DNA from: Anastrepha obliqua
Lineage: Eukaryota; Arthropoda; Insecta; Diptera; Tephritidae
Length of the DNA stretch: 64,000 nucleotides
Assembly: GCF_027943255.1 (NCBI RefSeq)
Contig: NC_072892.1
Span: forward strand, 18,127,792 to 18,191,791
Direction: 5' to 3'
The notes under the pieces are model-generated. The model made no database searches, had not been told where the DNA came from, and was given only the letters and a program-made list of their open reading frames with translations. The first letter of the stretch is position 1; every line of letters starts with the position of its first letter. Made by a program: the position numbers and the translations under genes. Shown here piece by piece: positions 10,852 to 21,340 of the stretch.

Positions 10852-11932
10852 ATTTTTGACGTGATAACGTCTTATAATTCGATTTAACAGGCTGCACGCA
10901 CGAAAAAATGGGTCGTTACCTTGCTCATTAGTGTTACCTTGCTCATTTGTCGTTACCTTGCTCATTGCCGTTACCTTGAATGAACTGCAAGCGAAAGCGC
11001 GGAACGAACGACAAAGCAAACAAAGCAAACGAACGGCAACGTTCGACATCTTGCTCTCTCCTACTTAAGTGAGCGTATATATGTATGTATATGCGCATAT
11101 GTACATATATGAATTCACGTATTTGTATTTGCATATGCCTTCTTGTTGATTATTATTAACTTGATTTACTTGAAGAATTTAAAATAAAACCAAGTTTGTT
11201 AATAATACCTGTTGTTTTAATGTTATTATTATTTTTTGACGTGATAACGTCTTATAATTCTATGTAGCCGGCTGCACGCACCAAAAAATGCGTCGCTATC
11301 TTGCTCATGCGTCGTTACTTTTCTTGAACAGCATGTTATGTTATGCTATGTTATGTTATGTTATGTTATGTTATGTTATGTTATGTTATGTTATGTTATG
11401 TTATGTTGTGTTATGTTATGTTATGTTATGTTATGTTATGTTATGTTATGTTATGTTATGTTATGTTATGTTATGTTATGTTATGTTATGTTATGTTATG
11501 TTATGTTATGTTATGTTATGTTATGTTATGTTATGTTATGTTATGTTATGTTATGTTATGTTATGTTATGTTATGTTATGTTATGTTATGTTATGTTATG
11601 TTATGTTATGTTATGTTATGTTATGTTATGTTATGTTATGTTATGTTATGTTATGTTATGTTATGTTATGTTATGTTATGTTATGTTATGTTATGTTATG
11701 TTATGTTATGTTATGTTATGTTATGTTATGTTATGTTATGTTATGTTATGTTATGTTATGTTATGTTATGTTATGTTATGTTAATGTTAACTCATTCTCT
11801 ATATCCATACAAAATATCTATCAAACAAATAAACCAAAATTTTCTTTTGAAAAATGCAACCATTCAATCAGTATTTTCTTATGACGTTATCACGTTAAAC
11901 TATCGTCAGTAAACCGACTTTACAGACAACCT
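10852..11932 (+). repeat. Foldback-like element with pentanucleotide array, copy 1
   Basis: The left end is TTTTTGACGTGATAACGTCT. A second, internal copy of this block is at about 11234. An inverted copy (GACGTTATCACGTT, 11883-11896) lies near the right end, followed by ACCGACTTTACAGACAACCT. Between are a minisatellite of GTTACCTTGCTCATT units (10914-10978), a conserved spacer, and the TTATG array (11333-11784). The same modules in the same order are at 27701-28815 (inverse) and, as a head-to-head composite, at 40853-42802. No transposase is encoded, so it is probably non-autonomous. Confidence 0.7.
11333..11784 (+). repeat. (TTATG)n satellite array, about 90 units
   Basis: An almost pure 5-bp tandem array occupies 452 bp, with a few single-base variants near the left edge (TTATGC, TTGTG). 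Because 5 is coprime to 3, all three forward frames stay open and spell a five-residue repeat (MLCYV). These are not genes. Confidence 0.97.
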
Positions 11933-12700
11933 CTTTTTTCACAAATGGAGGGACATACAGTTTTAAGCCGATTCCGAACGGCAGATATTTTTTTTTTATG
12001 ACGAGCTTTTTCATGACAGAAATACATTCGAAGGTTAGCAATTGCTTACCGATGGGCGACCGCTATTAGAAAACACTTTGTATATTATTTGATGTTCATG
12101 CACGGAGTTTCGAAGCTGTAGTAGTAAAAGCCAGTAGCAAAAGTGGTTATATCCTAACAATATTTAGCTTCAAGTTCATTCATAATTTTTACACCAAAAT
12201 AGATGTTTGCAAGTACTGACGCATGCATGCATACTTACACATACATGTACTTGTATGTATGTATATATGTAGGCAAATATGTACGTATGTACATATGTAC
12301 CTCTTCATCGTTTTCGAATATGTCCAGCTGTTTGGCGAATAACAAGTAAAAGTGAGCCTTATGGTATCATCTGTGCATTGAAGAAACTGTAAACAAACCA
12401 TCAACGACCATTCTTCAACCCTCAAGGCATGCACACCAACCCTTCGACCAAACCCTTCATAAAACGCAGGCGTTATTTTCGAACAAATGCCTGTCACTCA
12501 CGTTCCACAAACACCGCACAAAGCAAACTGTTGGTTAGGAGTTGGCATACGTTGACTTGTTTTCATACGTCAAGACAGTATTGATTTTTCGTGCGTCCAT
12601 TTACGAGTTCTTCACGGTGATGCTGAATCATACTTTTCTCTACAAACCTGAAAGCTGAAAATATAGAAGTACGCGTTTAAGAAATATAACTCAAGAAAGA
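11933..12700. other. Region upstream of the Rab gene
   Basis: No element is recognised. There are CATA/GTAT microsatellites at about 12215-12305. It should contain the Rab promoter and 5' leader, but no core promoter motif could be assigned with confidence. Confidence 0.35.
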
Positions 12701-12950
12701 ACTTCTAAATTGTTGAAAATCTCATTTTTTAAACAACACCAACAACCACGAGCGTGCAAAGTGTTTTTAGTAAATTATATGAAACTGTTATCAAAGGAGG
12801 AGAGGCACAGCATTTATTACATATTCCAATACCATAAAAAGGAGTTGTACACCATTTCGGAAACGCCGTTAATTCGACCCATATTGCCAAAAACGTCCCA
12901 GCAAATAGACAGGCGATTGACCTGAACGGCACTGATATCGTAAAAACACA

Positions 12951-13074
12951 ATGGCTTTGGACTTTGTTGCAACCTATAAAGTTCTGGTGCTCGGTGACTC
13001 GAATGTGGGCAAAACTTGTATTGTCCATAGGTATTGTGATGAGAAATACTACGATACATACATATCTACTATAG
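12951..13074 (+). CDS. RabX4: Rab gene exon 1
   Basis: The start ATG at 12951 opens [20 protein letters not shown] and includes the P-loop. The donor is ATAG/GTAAGT, phase 1. No earlier in-frame ATG gives a Rab-like N-terminus. Confidence 0.9.
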
Positions 13075-13728
13075 GTAAGTTTGCGCCTACACAAAAGCAA
13101 ATTCATCCATAAGCAAATGGGAAGCAGTGGACGTTTGAAAAAAAAAAATTAAAAAAAATATTTTAAGTTAGAAAAAACCTCATCTTGCCAACTTGCTCGC
13201 ATTGACGTGAACCAATTTTATGCAGCAAATGGTGATGAAAAAGATGCAATTTGAAGTCCCATTTAAAGATTTTAATTTTTAATATTTTTAACGACTTCAC
13301 CTGCTTATGCACACCCAAATGTAATAATTGCATAATATCGTATGTATTTGTTAGTGATCAGACACAAGTGTTGCACAAATCCGCTGTAAAATTTTCCATT
13401 TAAAAAATCGTTGTCCTCTCCACTAACTAACTCTGCATTTTGTCTAGGTATCGACTTTAAACAGAAGCTTATCAATTTGGATGGAGTACCAATAAAGCTA
13501 CAAATTTGGGACACAGCTGGGCAAGAAAGATTTCGTACCCTAACCACAGCCTACTATCGAGGAGCGATGGGCATTCTACTGATGTACGATGTGACGAATT
13601 TGGAGAGCTACAATAACTTGTCATATTGGTTGCGAAACATTCAAGAGGTAATTTGTGTGTATACAAACAAATAAGATATACATATACATACATACATACA
13701 TATAAGAGCATATCCACAAACATGTACG

Positions 13729-13759
<31 letters not shown>

Positions 13760-16700
13760 TTAAGTATTTACAAATTTAAGTAATTGACCAAGAAGCTTCT
13801 AATTTGTGTAAATTTATGTAGAACGCGTCACCGGATGTTGTCAAAGTCTTAGTGGGCAACAAATGCGAATGTTCGGCTACGCAGCGAGCGGTTGATAAAG
13901 AGAGAGGTGAAAAAGTGAGTATAAACGTGAACTATCTTTAAACTGAAATAAAGGTAACGAAATATTAAGACAGAAGCTTAATTTTTATTTTTTTTTTTAA
14001 CTTTTTGGTTCATAACGCCATTAATTATTTTTCTATCTAGTAGCCAGTGTGCTAATTAAGTTAGGGATATAGGTATTGTAAATATTCTCTATAAATAATA
14101 ATAATAATTTTTCTATCTCAATCAAGTAAAATTCACGAAGTGCTCCACTTGTATAAGTTTCACGCACTGAACTTTAATTTGAGTAATACCTACATACCTA
14201 CATACGCGGGTTGTTGGGAAAGTCCGTCGAAAAATAAAAAAAACACTAAATTGTTTCGGATATTTTTGGATACAGTTTTTATTTTTCGACATAGTCTCGT
14301 TTTAGGCTTATGCACTTCGTCCAACGCTGTTATAGTTTGTTGAACCCTCCAAATAATACAGGGTCCGGCACTCGAAGTGTAACGAATTAAAAAGGCAATA
14401 CATTTAGTTTGGAAAATTACTTTTATTCAACTCAAAGTAAAAATTGTGTGAAAATAATGCAAAATTAAGAACCAGCTTACTTTTGCTCGATATGACCACC
14501 TTTTGTTTTTACTAACGCCTTGAGACGGTTCAGAAACGAATCGCAAGCTGTCCGAATGTGACTTGCAGGTATTTAAGCCCACTCGCGGCTTTTTTAAGCG
14601 CCTCAAGACTGGTGAATGTTTTAGTTCGGACCTCTACAAAGGTGACTCAAGTCCCATAGGCACACTAAAAGGTCCAAACGGAACTATTACCAACACATTC
14701 CTAGAAACACTAGAGCTTCTTCTAAAGACTCACTTCCTCAGATTATAAAAGTCATGACATATCAATCGACAATAGTCTAGACATGGTAACTCAACATCAA
14801 CGGAGATCGATGGTCTCATTTGTCAATAAAATCATAAATTTTGAAAGGGTAGAGTGGGCGATTAACTCCTTTGAACCCTTTAAATCACCAGGCCCAGATG
14901 AAATATTTCCAGCACTTCTATCCAAAGGCACTGTGGAATTGATCCGAGTCATGGTGAAAATCTTCAGAGCTAGTCTAATATTGGAATACATTCCAAAGAT
15001 ATGGAGGAAAGTGAAGGTAATATTTATTTCTAAGGGAGGTAACAAACCACCTGATTCTCCAAAATCTTACAGACCAATCAGTCTATCGTCGTTCATGTCA
15101 AAGACAATGGAAAAACTACTTGAATACCATCTAAGAGAAGAAGTAATCTTCAAAAAACCCCTCCATAAGTTGCAATTTGCTTACCAAAAAGGGAAATCCA
15201 CAGTCACAGCACTGCACACACTCGTTGTCAATATAGAAAAGGCTCTAAATCAAAAAGAAATAGCCCTCTGTTCCTTTATGGACATAGAGGGAGCCTTCGA
15301 CAACGCAAATTACAAATCGATGGAAACAGCACTCGAGAAAAGAGGTGCAAACCCTATATTAACACATTGGATAAGCCAAATGCTTAACCAGAGGATTATT
15401 AAAGCCTCGTTAGGCCAAGCTGAACTTAATGTCACAACAGTAAAGGGATGCCTGCAAGAAGGAGTTCTTTCTCCACTGCTATGGTCCCTACTAGTTGATG
15501 ACTTGGTGCAGCACCTAAACAATAAGGGATTTTTAACCATTGGCTATGCAGATGACATATCTGTTATAATAAAAGGCAACCATGAAAGGACACTAACAGA
15601 CTTAATGCAAAATGCCTTGAACGCAACATGGGAATGGTGTAAAAAGGAGGGGCTGTCGATCAACCCTAACAAAACCACAATTATCCCCTTCACAAGAAAA
15701 AGAAAGTTGGAGTTTCCTATACTGAAAATAAACGAAACAGTGATAGAACTAAAGGAAGAGGTCAAGTATCTAGGTTTAACCTTAGATAAAAAACTCACTT
15801 GGGAATCAAATATAAATAATATAACAAAAAAAGCCACGAAATCCTTGTGGACAACCAAACAATTACTAGGGAGATCCTGGGGCCTCAGCCCTAGTATGGC
15901 CCTCTGGATATACACCCAAATGGTTAGACCAATCATACTGTATGGGGCACTGGTATGGTGGAGCAAATCTATCCAAGAAACAGCGATAACCAAACTGGGA
16001 AAAGTACAAAGGCTTGCTTGCCTGTGCATCACAGGGGCTATGAGAACTACCCCAACAGCTGGCATGGAAGCACTCCTTAATCTCCCACCACTTCATATAG
16101 CAATCCAAGAGGAAGCAGCTACGCAAGCACTCATGCTACACATGAAAGAAAATTTCAAATTAGGCAACCTCACCGGTCACCTAAGTATCCTAAATAAAAT
16201 CAAAAACACCATAAGCATGGCTCAAGTCTCAGACCACATTGACCCAACCCTCTGTTTCACAAAAGGATACACAGTTACCTTTCCTGAGAGGATCGAATGG
16301 AAAACAAACCCAAAATGGATGAATGATGATTCACAAAAATGGTACACTGATGGACCAAAAACACCTTATGGTTTAGGAGCTGGAGTAGTGGGACCCAGAA
16401 TCCACAAATCATTCACTCTCACCAGGGACACCACCATCTTCCAAGCGGAACTATACGCAATAATGGAGGCAGCAAACATCATGCAACGAAGAAACCACAA
16501 GAGAGTAAAGATTAAAATACTCTCGGACAGCCAATCAGTTCTAAAAGCTTTAGATAGCTACACCTACAACTCAAAAACTCTCTTAGAATGCCACAAGGCT
16601 CTCAATAACCTGGCATCCAAAAACAATGTCTCATTAATTTGGGTACCAGGACATGAGGGATATGACGGCAACGAAAAGGCAGACTTTCAAGCCAAAAAAG

Positions 16701-19700
16701 GGGCAGATGTAAACTTCATCGGACCTAGTCCCATGTTCGGATTCAACAAAAACAGCCTAAAACAAAAAGTAAAATACTGGGCCAAAACTCTATTAAATCA
16801 GCATTGGAACAACGTAGAGGGTCTTAGATACTCCAAGAAGTTCCTAAGTTTCAACGCTGAAAGAGCTAACATGGCCCTCACGTTAAACAAAAAGTGCATT
16901 CACACTCTCACAGGCGCCCTCACGGATCACTTCACCTGCAACAAACACTTACATAAATTAGGCATAACTAACACCAGCACCTGCAGATTTTGCTGCGAAG
17001 ATGAGGAGTCTATAGAACATCTCATCATCGAATGTCCGGGGTTGACGCATAGAAGGAAAAGGTTTTTAAACAATATCATGCTTACAGATGAAGACTTCAA
17101 TCACTCCCTCAGAAGGAGCTGGTACAATTCATAAGCATACTTAACAGTCAATAGACAGCATAGGGTGCACAATAGATCAATATGGTCGCAGTGCTAAAGG
17201 GTCATACCTTAACCCTTTACTACCATTAACCAACCATTAGTTCGGACCTTACTCTCCGAAATGGAACAAAGAGAATAAGCTATTGAATTCGCGTTTGGTC
17301 AATTTGGGAGCCATTGTGTGGATGTTATGAAGTTCGGAACGTTGCTTTTTAGCAATTCTTGGTTCACTCGAGCTTTGTGAGACGGTGTCGGGTCCTTTTG
17401 AAATGTCGATGGTCTGCCACTGAAATGTTTGTCTGCCCACGGCTTCAAGGCAACCTCCAAAATACTTTCCCCAATAATATTTCGTATTTACCTTAACGCG
17501 AGGCTCGATGAAAACGATTGGAGAGCGCGCAACTGCGGTTACAGCGGCCGAAACCATTACCTGTGGCGGGTGCTGCCTCCTGGTGGCCAATCGATGACTC
17601 AAATTCTTGTATGAACGGTCGGTCAAATAAACCCTATACTTTTGGGAGTTTACGAATTGCTCAATTTGAAAAATTTTCTCGTCAGCAAACATAATGTTTG
17701 GAAATTGACCGGATTCGGCCAAGCAAAGTAACTCTTTCGCTCTCTCAAGTCTGACTTATTGCTGCTTTGATGTGAGATCTTGCACCTTTTAGATCTTGTA
17801 AGGATTGACTTTGAGGTCATTTTTCAGTATGCGGCGGATGATACGGTCAGATATTTTCAGTTCTTTCGCCATTTGATTGACACTCCGTCGGGAATTTCGC
17901 TCAAGTCGCTGCTTCACTTTTTGAACCATTTCACCTGACGTTGCAGTCTTTTGATGATCACCTCCATGAGGTTTCGCGATGCTACCAGTATCAGTGTAAC
18001 GAGTAGCGGTGCGATAAACAAAAATTTTATTTACTTTAAGGTGCTCGAGTTCACGAACAATCACTGGTACGTTTGAAATCCATTCCTGATTTTCTTCTCG
18101 AAAAAATGGTTCCGCGCGCTTGTTAACATGAGCTGCGCGAGCGGATGTCACTTCGAGTGACATTGTACATACGCGGGTCGTTTGAAAAGTCCGTCGAAAA
18201 AAAAAAAAATTTAATTAATTTAATTTAATTATTTTGGATAAACCTTTTTTATTTTTCGACATAGTGTTCTTTTAGACTTATACACTTCGTCCAACGCTGT
18301 TCTAGTTTGTTCATCCCTTTCGAATAATACGCTTTGTACAAGTCTGAAAAATAGCCATTCGTTTCTGCAACCACCTCCTCGTTTGAATAAAATCTTTTTC
18401 CCGCCAGCCATTTCATCAAATGTTCTTCATCGTCTTTCGCCTCACTTAAAAGCATACGGTGCTCTAAGCAGTTGACTACCAGAACAAAGCTGAATACTTT
18501 TAACTCAAATGTTAGGTTAGGCAGTGCTGGCTGACTCGAGTTATTATTTCATGTAATTCTTCGCGAGTTTTAACAAACCATTCAGCCTTTTGTCAGCAAT
18601 ATTTTTCAAGGGTGGAAAATATGCTGATCCTAGGCACATTTGACGAGTCCTACAAAGAGGAGTACAGTGCAAAAGTAGGTGCTCCAAAGTACCCCTAGTA
18701 TTCGCTTCGCTGCATGTCTTACATGCATCGCTATGGACTATCCCCATTTTGGCTGCATGATATGGGGTGAGATAGTGTCCCGTTAGTACTCCAACTAATA
18801 TTTTGCAGTCTTTTCATGAGAGTGATAAACTAAAGTTTGTAGTTTTCGCATGCCAAGTCTTTTTGTACAAGCAGTTTTGTACGAGGCTGAATATTCCCAT
18901 ATCGACTGCGTTTACAGAGTTAGTTCCTTATTTAGTTGCGTTTTCAGAAAGGAGAGTAATGGGTATATGTCTGGCGTGCTCAATCTCGGCAAGCGAACAC
19001 CGAATACCTTAGCGAGCTCATCGGCTCTCCCATTTCCTTCTATTCCTTTGTCTTCTGGTATCCAATAAATAGTGACCTGCCCATTTCTGCAGAGTTCGTT
19101 CATTTTCAGTCGGCATTGTTGAGCACATTTCGAGTTAGTCCAAAGAGCCATAAACAAATAACTCAACTGTTAAGTATGTGCAATTAAATGGCTGTGAAGC
19201 GTGGTCTATGCCGGTCTCAACCACAATAAGAATTTAAAATTTTATAAATCGCTGCCAAAGTGTCATTCTACGTATTTGGTGACTTGATGACTGGATATCG
19301 AATGACGAGCTCCTTAATCTAAGTGGTCAAAGACCAATTGAAATTGAGATTTGTGGACGAAAATGGAAATGGATTGTGACAAGAGATTGTGTACTCTAAA
19401 CCGTCTACTGGCATCAGCAGAATGTCGTTGGACTGGAATCCGCAAAGCTCTCGTCGTTGTAGAAGCTGACCAAAAGCAACATGAAAGCGAAGCCCATTTA
19501 ATGAAATCACGACTGTTGACGATTCGCTCACTTGGCCGCAGATAAAGTCAAAAGCTGCAAATCGATCCCAATGGAACTTTTTTGTTACGGCACTTTACAC
19601 CCCCGGCCGGCGCTCGAGCAAATAATAATAATTTCTTCGAACTAATAGTAGTGGGTGGGAGCCAAGTCTTGAGGAAAGGGGGGATGTGAAAAGAGTTGGA

Positions 19701-21340
19701 ACCCCTTTGGAACCCCTTTCGTTAATTTCCATTAATTTTGCTGAGGCGTGAGGTCGTGAAGGAAAACGAGAAGGAAAATCACTCGACTTTCTCGATTCAA
19801 ACGAATGCCAAACACAAAGAGAAATGCTACTAACTATCATAAATATAACCTCGATATGCGCCAGTAGCGCCATCTCTCTGATTTTGCACGGACTTTTCAA
19901 ACGACCCTCGCAAATTTTATTGACCTACAATCTGTGTCAGAAAAAAGGAACCGCGATTATTCATGAAGTATTATAGATATAGGTATATTTAAAATTTTTT
20001 TACATTTTTTACACAATTACTAAATAAGTCGTGTAGTCTTCATCGTTGTCGAGTATAGCCTGGCATCTTTCTCATACTTAGAAGCAGCTTTTTTGCGTAG
20101 CTCGTCGACAAACAGGACCAGATTTTGCGAACTTGACGCACGAGTTGCTTTAAATCAGGGGCTGGCTTTCCGGCAAGATGCGTTTTCATAGTTCCCCACA
20201 CATTTTCAGTGGGGTTGACGTCTGGGGACTGGGAAGGCCAGTCCAATACTGTGACGCCATTTGCTTGTTTTGAAGTTTCTCAATGTGTTTTTCTAAGAGC
20301 AGAGGTTTTGATGATGTGGGACGGTAGGATATGTTCGACTCCTTCAGTCGACGTTCGATGGTGTTGATACTCACATCTATTCCCTTTTTAGCAAGAATTG
20401 TGCGTGCTTGGCGAAGTCGCAAAGAAGGGTCTCGCTTCAAAAGTTGGGCGATCACTTTATCCTGCTTTTTTGTCGTCACTTGCTTCAAGCCGCGCTCGGA
20501 AAAGTCATATACATTTTTGTACACTTCATACCGCTGATTCCACATCATAACAAACTTTTTTGATTTTTTAATCACTTTTGGCCCTTTCGAATGCGTGCAT
20601 GAAAATACCGCCTCAAAACGCTTCGCGTACTTCTCACTCATTTTTGTTTGGTTGCGTTTACGGGAAAGTTTCGAACGACACTAACCTGAGTTAGCACTGG
20701 CGTCGTAGCCCTTGAGTGGGACTATTATGCAGCAAAAAGAACGAAATATCATATATCTTGAAGTTACAAGAAAAAAACCGGTTCTTTTCTTCTGGCACAG
20801 ACTGTATGTAACGATCATCGATGATTTGCGAAACTTTTTTCTTTTAAAATTTTCAAATGAAGTAGGGTAAATTAAGACACATAACATAATGAAGTTAGGA
20901 CATCCTTACTGAAAATCCCGTTACAAGTAAACTACAAGTTCTTAATCTATTGTGTGTCTATTCCATAACATGTTTTATATACTTTTGAATCCATGTACTA
21001 ATATAATAATCATTTCGTTTTTCGTTTTTGTCAGATTGCTGAAAATTTTGATATGCCCTTCTTTGAAGTCTCCTGCAAATGCAACATAAACATCGAGGAG
21101 GCGTTTCTGGCATTAGCACGAAAAATTCGGGAGCAACGTGAACGCCGGGTAGGCATTACATTAAAATATTTTATAATATTTTCGCCTACTTACTTGCATA
21201 TATTATTTATCAAATTGCATTTCTAGGGAGATAATTTCGATAACGACGAAAAGACACAAGACAAGAAATCGCCTGGTTCGAACGGACTCGGCACATTCAG
21301 TTTGGCCAGCTTGTCCGAAGGCAATCGTTGTTCCTGCTAA
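12951..21340 (+). CDS. RabX4: Rab-family small GTPase, RabX4-like (5 exons)
   Basis: Exons 12951-13074, 13448-13647, 13822-13914, 21035-21148 and 21227-21340 join in frame to 214 residues. The P-loop GDSNVGKT is at 15-22, the switch I Thr in STIG at 40, the Rab signature IGIDF at 41-45, WDTAGQE at 62-68 and YYRGAMG in switch II. The C-terminus Cys-Ser-Cys (212-214) fits double geranylgeranylation, so the protein should cycle on vesicle membranes. Two guanine-contact motifs deviate from consensus: NKCE at 121-124 instead of NKxD, and EVSCK at 150-154 instead of ExSAK. The RabX4 assignment rests on remembered similarity to the Drosophila protein; Rab family membership is secure. Intron 3 (7.1 kb) is filled with transposons. 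Confidence 0.88.
13448..13647 (+). CDS. RabX4: Rab gene exon 2
   Basis: Acceptor TGTCTAG, donor GAG/GTAATT. It encodes switch I end to switch II and the helix after it, including [20 protein letters not shown] and LLMYDVTN. Confidence 0.92.
13822..13914 (+). CDS. RabX4: Rab gene exon 3
   Basis: Acceptor TTATGTAG, donor AAA/GTGAGT, 31 residues. It carries the guanine-specificity motif as GNKCEC. It is followed by the 7.1-kb transposon-filled intron. Confidence 0.9.
14205..14358 (-). mobile_element. Truncated mariner end, same family as 18172-19912
   Basis: CGCGGGTTGTTGGGAAAGTC at about 14205 and the phrase TTATTTTTCGACATAGTCTC match the left end of the mariner at 18172. The fragment stops at the TA (14357-14358) where the second DD37D element begins. 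The expected continuation of this mariner is not found on the far side of that element. Confidence 0.55.
14634..17236 (+). mobile_element. 5'-truncated LINE with 13-bp target-site duplication
   Basis: The 2.6-kb insertion is bordered by perfect 13-bp direct repeats TTAGTTCGGACCT at 14621-14633 and 17237-17249, splitting the DD37D transposase. The 5' end lacks the endonuclease domain. The 3' end runs through a short UTR to ATTAACCAACCA rather than a poly-A tail. A clean duplication plus a long intact coding region suggest a fairly recent insertion. Confidence 0.88.
14783..17134 (+). CDS. LINE reverse transcriptase-RNase H polyprotein (partial ORF2)
   Basis: An uninterrupted 783-codon frame. 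Reverse transcriptase: [43 protein letters not shown] (catalytic Asp), [17 protein letters not shown] and GYADDISVI (catalytic Asp pair). RNase [37 protein letters not shown] and [19 protein letters not shown], so all four acidic residues are present. The C-terminal zinc-binding segment is [20 protein letters not shown] plus RNase H places it in the I/LOA-like group rather than jockey. The upstream endonuclease is missing and coding sequence just before the frame (14634-14745) is out of frame, so this copy cannot mobilise itself. Confidence 0.88.
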   Translation: MVTQHQRRSMVSFVNKIINFERVEWAINSFEPFKSPGPDEIFPALLSKGTVELIRVMVKIFRASLILEYIPKIWRKVKVIFISKGGNKPPDSPKSYRPISLSSFMSKTMEKLLEYHLREEVIFKKPLHKLQFAYQKGKSTVTALHTLVVNIEKALNQKEIALCSFMDIEGAFDNANYKSMETALEKRGANPILTHWISQMLNQRIIKASLGQAELNVTTVKGCLQEGVLSPLLWSLLVDDLVQHLNNKGFLTIGYADDISVIIKGNHERTLTDLMQNALNATWEWCKKEGLSINPNKTTIIPFTRKRKLEFPILKINETVIELKEEVKYLGLTLDKKLTWESNINNITKKATKSLWTTKQLLGRSWGLSPSMALWIYTQMVRPIILYGALVWWSKSIQETAITKLGKVQRLACLCITGAMRTTPTAGMEALLNLPPLHIAIQEEAATQALMLHMKENFKLGNLTGHLSILNKIKNTISMAQVSDHIDPTLCFTKGYTVTFPERIEWKTNPKWMNDDSQKWYTDGPKTPYGLGAGVVGPRIHKSFTLTRDTTIFQAELYAIMEAANIMQRRNHKRVKIKILSDSQSVLKALDSYTYNSKTLLECHKALNNLASKNNVSLIWVPGHEGYDGNEKADFQAKKGADVNFIGPSPMFGFNKNSLKQKVKYWAKTLLNQHWNNVEGLRYSKKFLSFNAERANMALTLNKKCIHTLTGALTDHFTCNKHLHKLGITNTSTCRFCCEDEESIEHLIIECPGLTHRRKRFLNNIMLTDEDFNHSLRRSWYNS
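17249..18163 (-). pseudogene. DD37D transposase, N-terminal and first catalytic part
   Basis: Two minus-strand frames, 18163-17789 and 17722-17249, cover the DNA-binding region and the first Asp block ([12 protein letters not shown]). They are separated by a short stop-containing stretch. The family YYREN segment is replaced by a frameshift near 17460. The LINE insertion removes the rest. Confidence 0.75.
18544..19170 (-). pseudogene. LINE RNase H C-terminal fragment
   Basis: The minus frame 19166-18912 has [20 protein letters not shown], the last RNase H motif (with PEDK for the usual PGHK). The frame 18747-18544 has [20 protein letters not shown], the C-terminal zinc signature. It is broken into at least two frames. 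Confidence 0.6.
19200..19585 (+). pseudogene. RTE-like LINE C-terminal fragment
   Basis: The + strand translates, with frameshifts, to phrases such as [17 protein letters not shown] and [20 protein letters not shown] that are typical of the extreme C-terminus of RTE-like insect LINEs. The related minus-strand copy at 26600-27545 ends with HIEIMRRKWKWIGYTLRK. Confidence 0.55.
19928..20804 (-). mobile_element. Tc1-like deletion derivative, copy 1
   Basis: TA-flanked (19926-19927, 20805-20806) with inverted ends CAATCTGTGTCAGAAAAAAG and CAGTCTGTGCCAGAAG. The minus-strand frame 20641-20186 gives the N-terminal DNA-binding half (from [20 protein letters not shown]). The code then jumps, with the catalytic middle deleted, to [28 protein letters not shown] (the family's DD34E third acidic block, here NPTEN) at about 20250-20200. 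A second copy at 32332-33185 has the same internal junction. Confidence 0.8.
21035..21148 (+). CDS. RabX4: Rab gene exon 4
   Basis: Acceptor TTTTTGTCAG, donor CGG/GTAGGC, 38 residues. It contains [16 protein letters not shown] (G5 region) and the last GTPase-fold helix [12 protein letters not shown]. Confidence 0.9.
21227..21340 (+). CDS. RabX4: Rab gene exon 5 (hypervariable tail)
   Basis: Acceptor TTTCTAG, 37 codons plus stop TAA at 21338-21340. It is a charged hypervariable tail that ends Cys-Ser-Cys, a prenylation motif. Confidence 0.9.
   Translation, partial: GDNFDNDEKTQDKKSPGSNGLGTFSLASLSEGNRCSC

Larger units (their letters stand above)
14359..18169 (-). mobile_element. DD37D (maT-type) element copy 2, split by a LINE
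   Basis: The left end CAGGGTCCGGCACTCGAAGT follows TA at 14357-14358. The right end is a decayed CACTTCGAGTGAC block near 18149-18165. The transposase runs on the minus strand: 18163-17789 is the N-terminal part (HTH region with [15 protein letters not shown]), and 17722-17249 is the catalytic part ([39 protein letters not shown]), with an internal frameshift after AKYY. The remainder of the coding region and the left end lie at 14400-14633, beyond the inserted LINE. Confidence 0.75.
18172..19912 (-). mobile_element. Mariner (SETMAR-like) interrupted by LINE debris
   Basis: Left CGCGGGTCGTTTGAAAAGTC follows TA at 18170-18171. The right end (…GACTTTTCAAACGACCCTCG, ending about 19912) is its inverse. 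A minus-strand transposase C-terminus (18455-18249: [20 protein letters not shown] … [18 protein letters not shown]) lies just inside the left end. The body is replaced by LINE pieces at about 18540-19585. The element lies inside intron 3 of the Rab gene. Confidence 0.65.

Noticed and set aside
11288..11912. Long open frames encoding repeats of Met-Leu-Cys-Tyr-Val (also at 27873-28396 and 41322-41868)
   Set aside because: They are the automatic translation of a stop-free pentanucleotide satellite. All frames of one strand are open and there is no codon bias or flanking gene structure.
15310..16126. Minus-strand frames of up to 173 residues inside the LINE
   Set aside because: They are antisense shadows of the RT-RNase H ORF, which has all catalytic motifs on the + strand.
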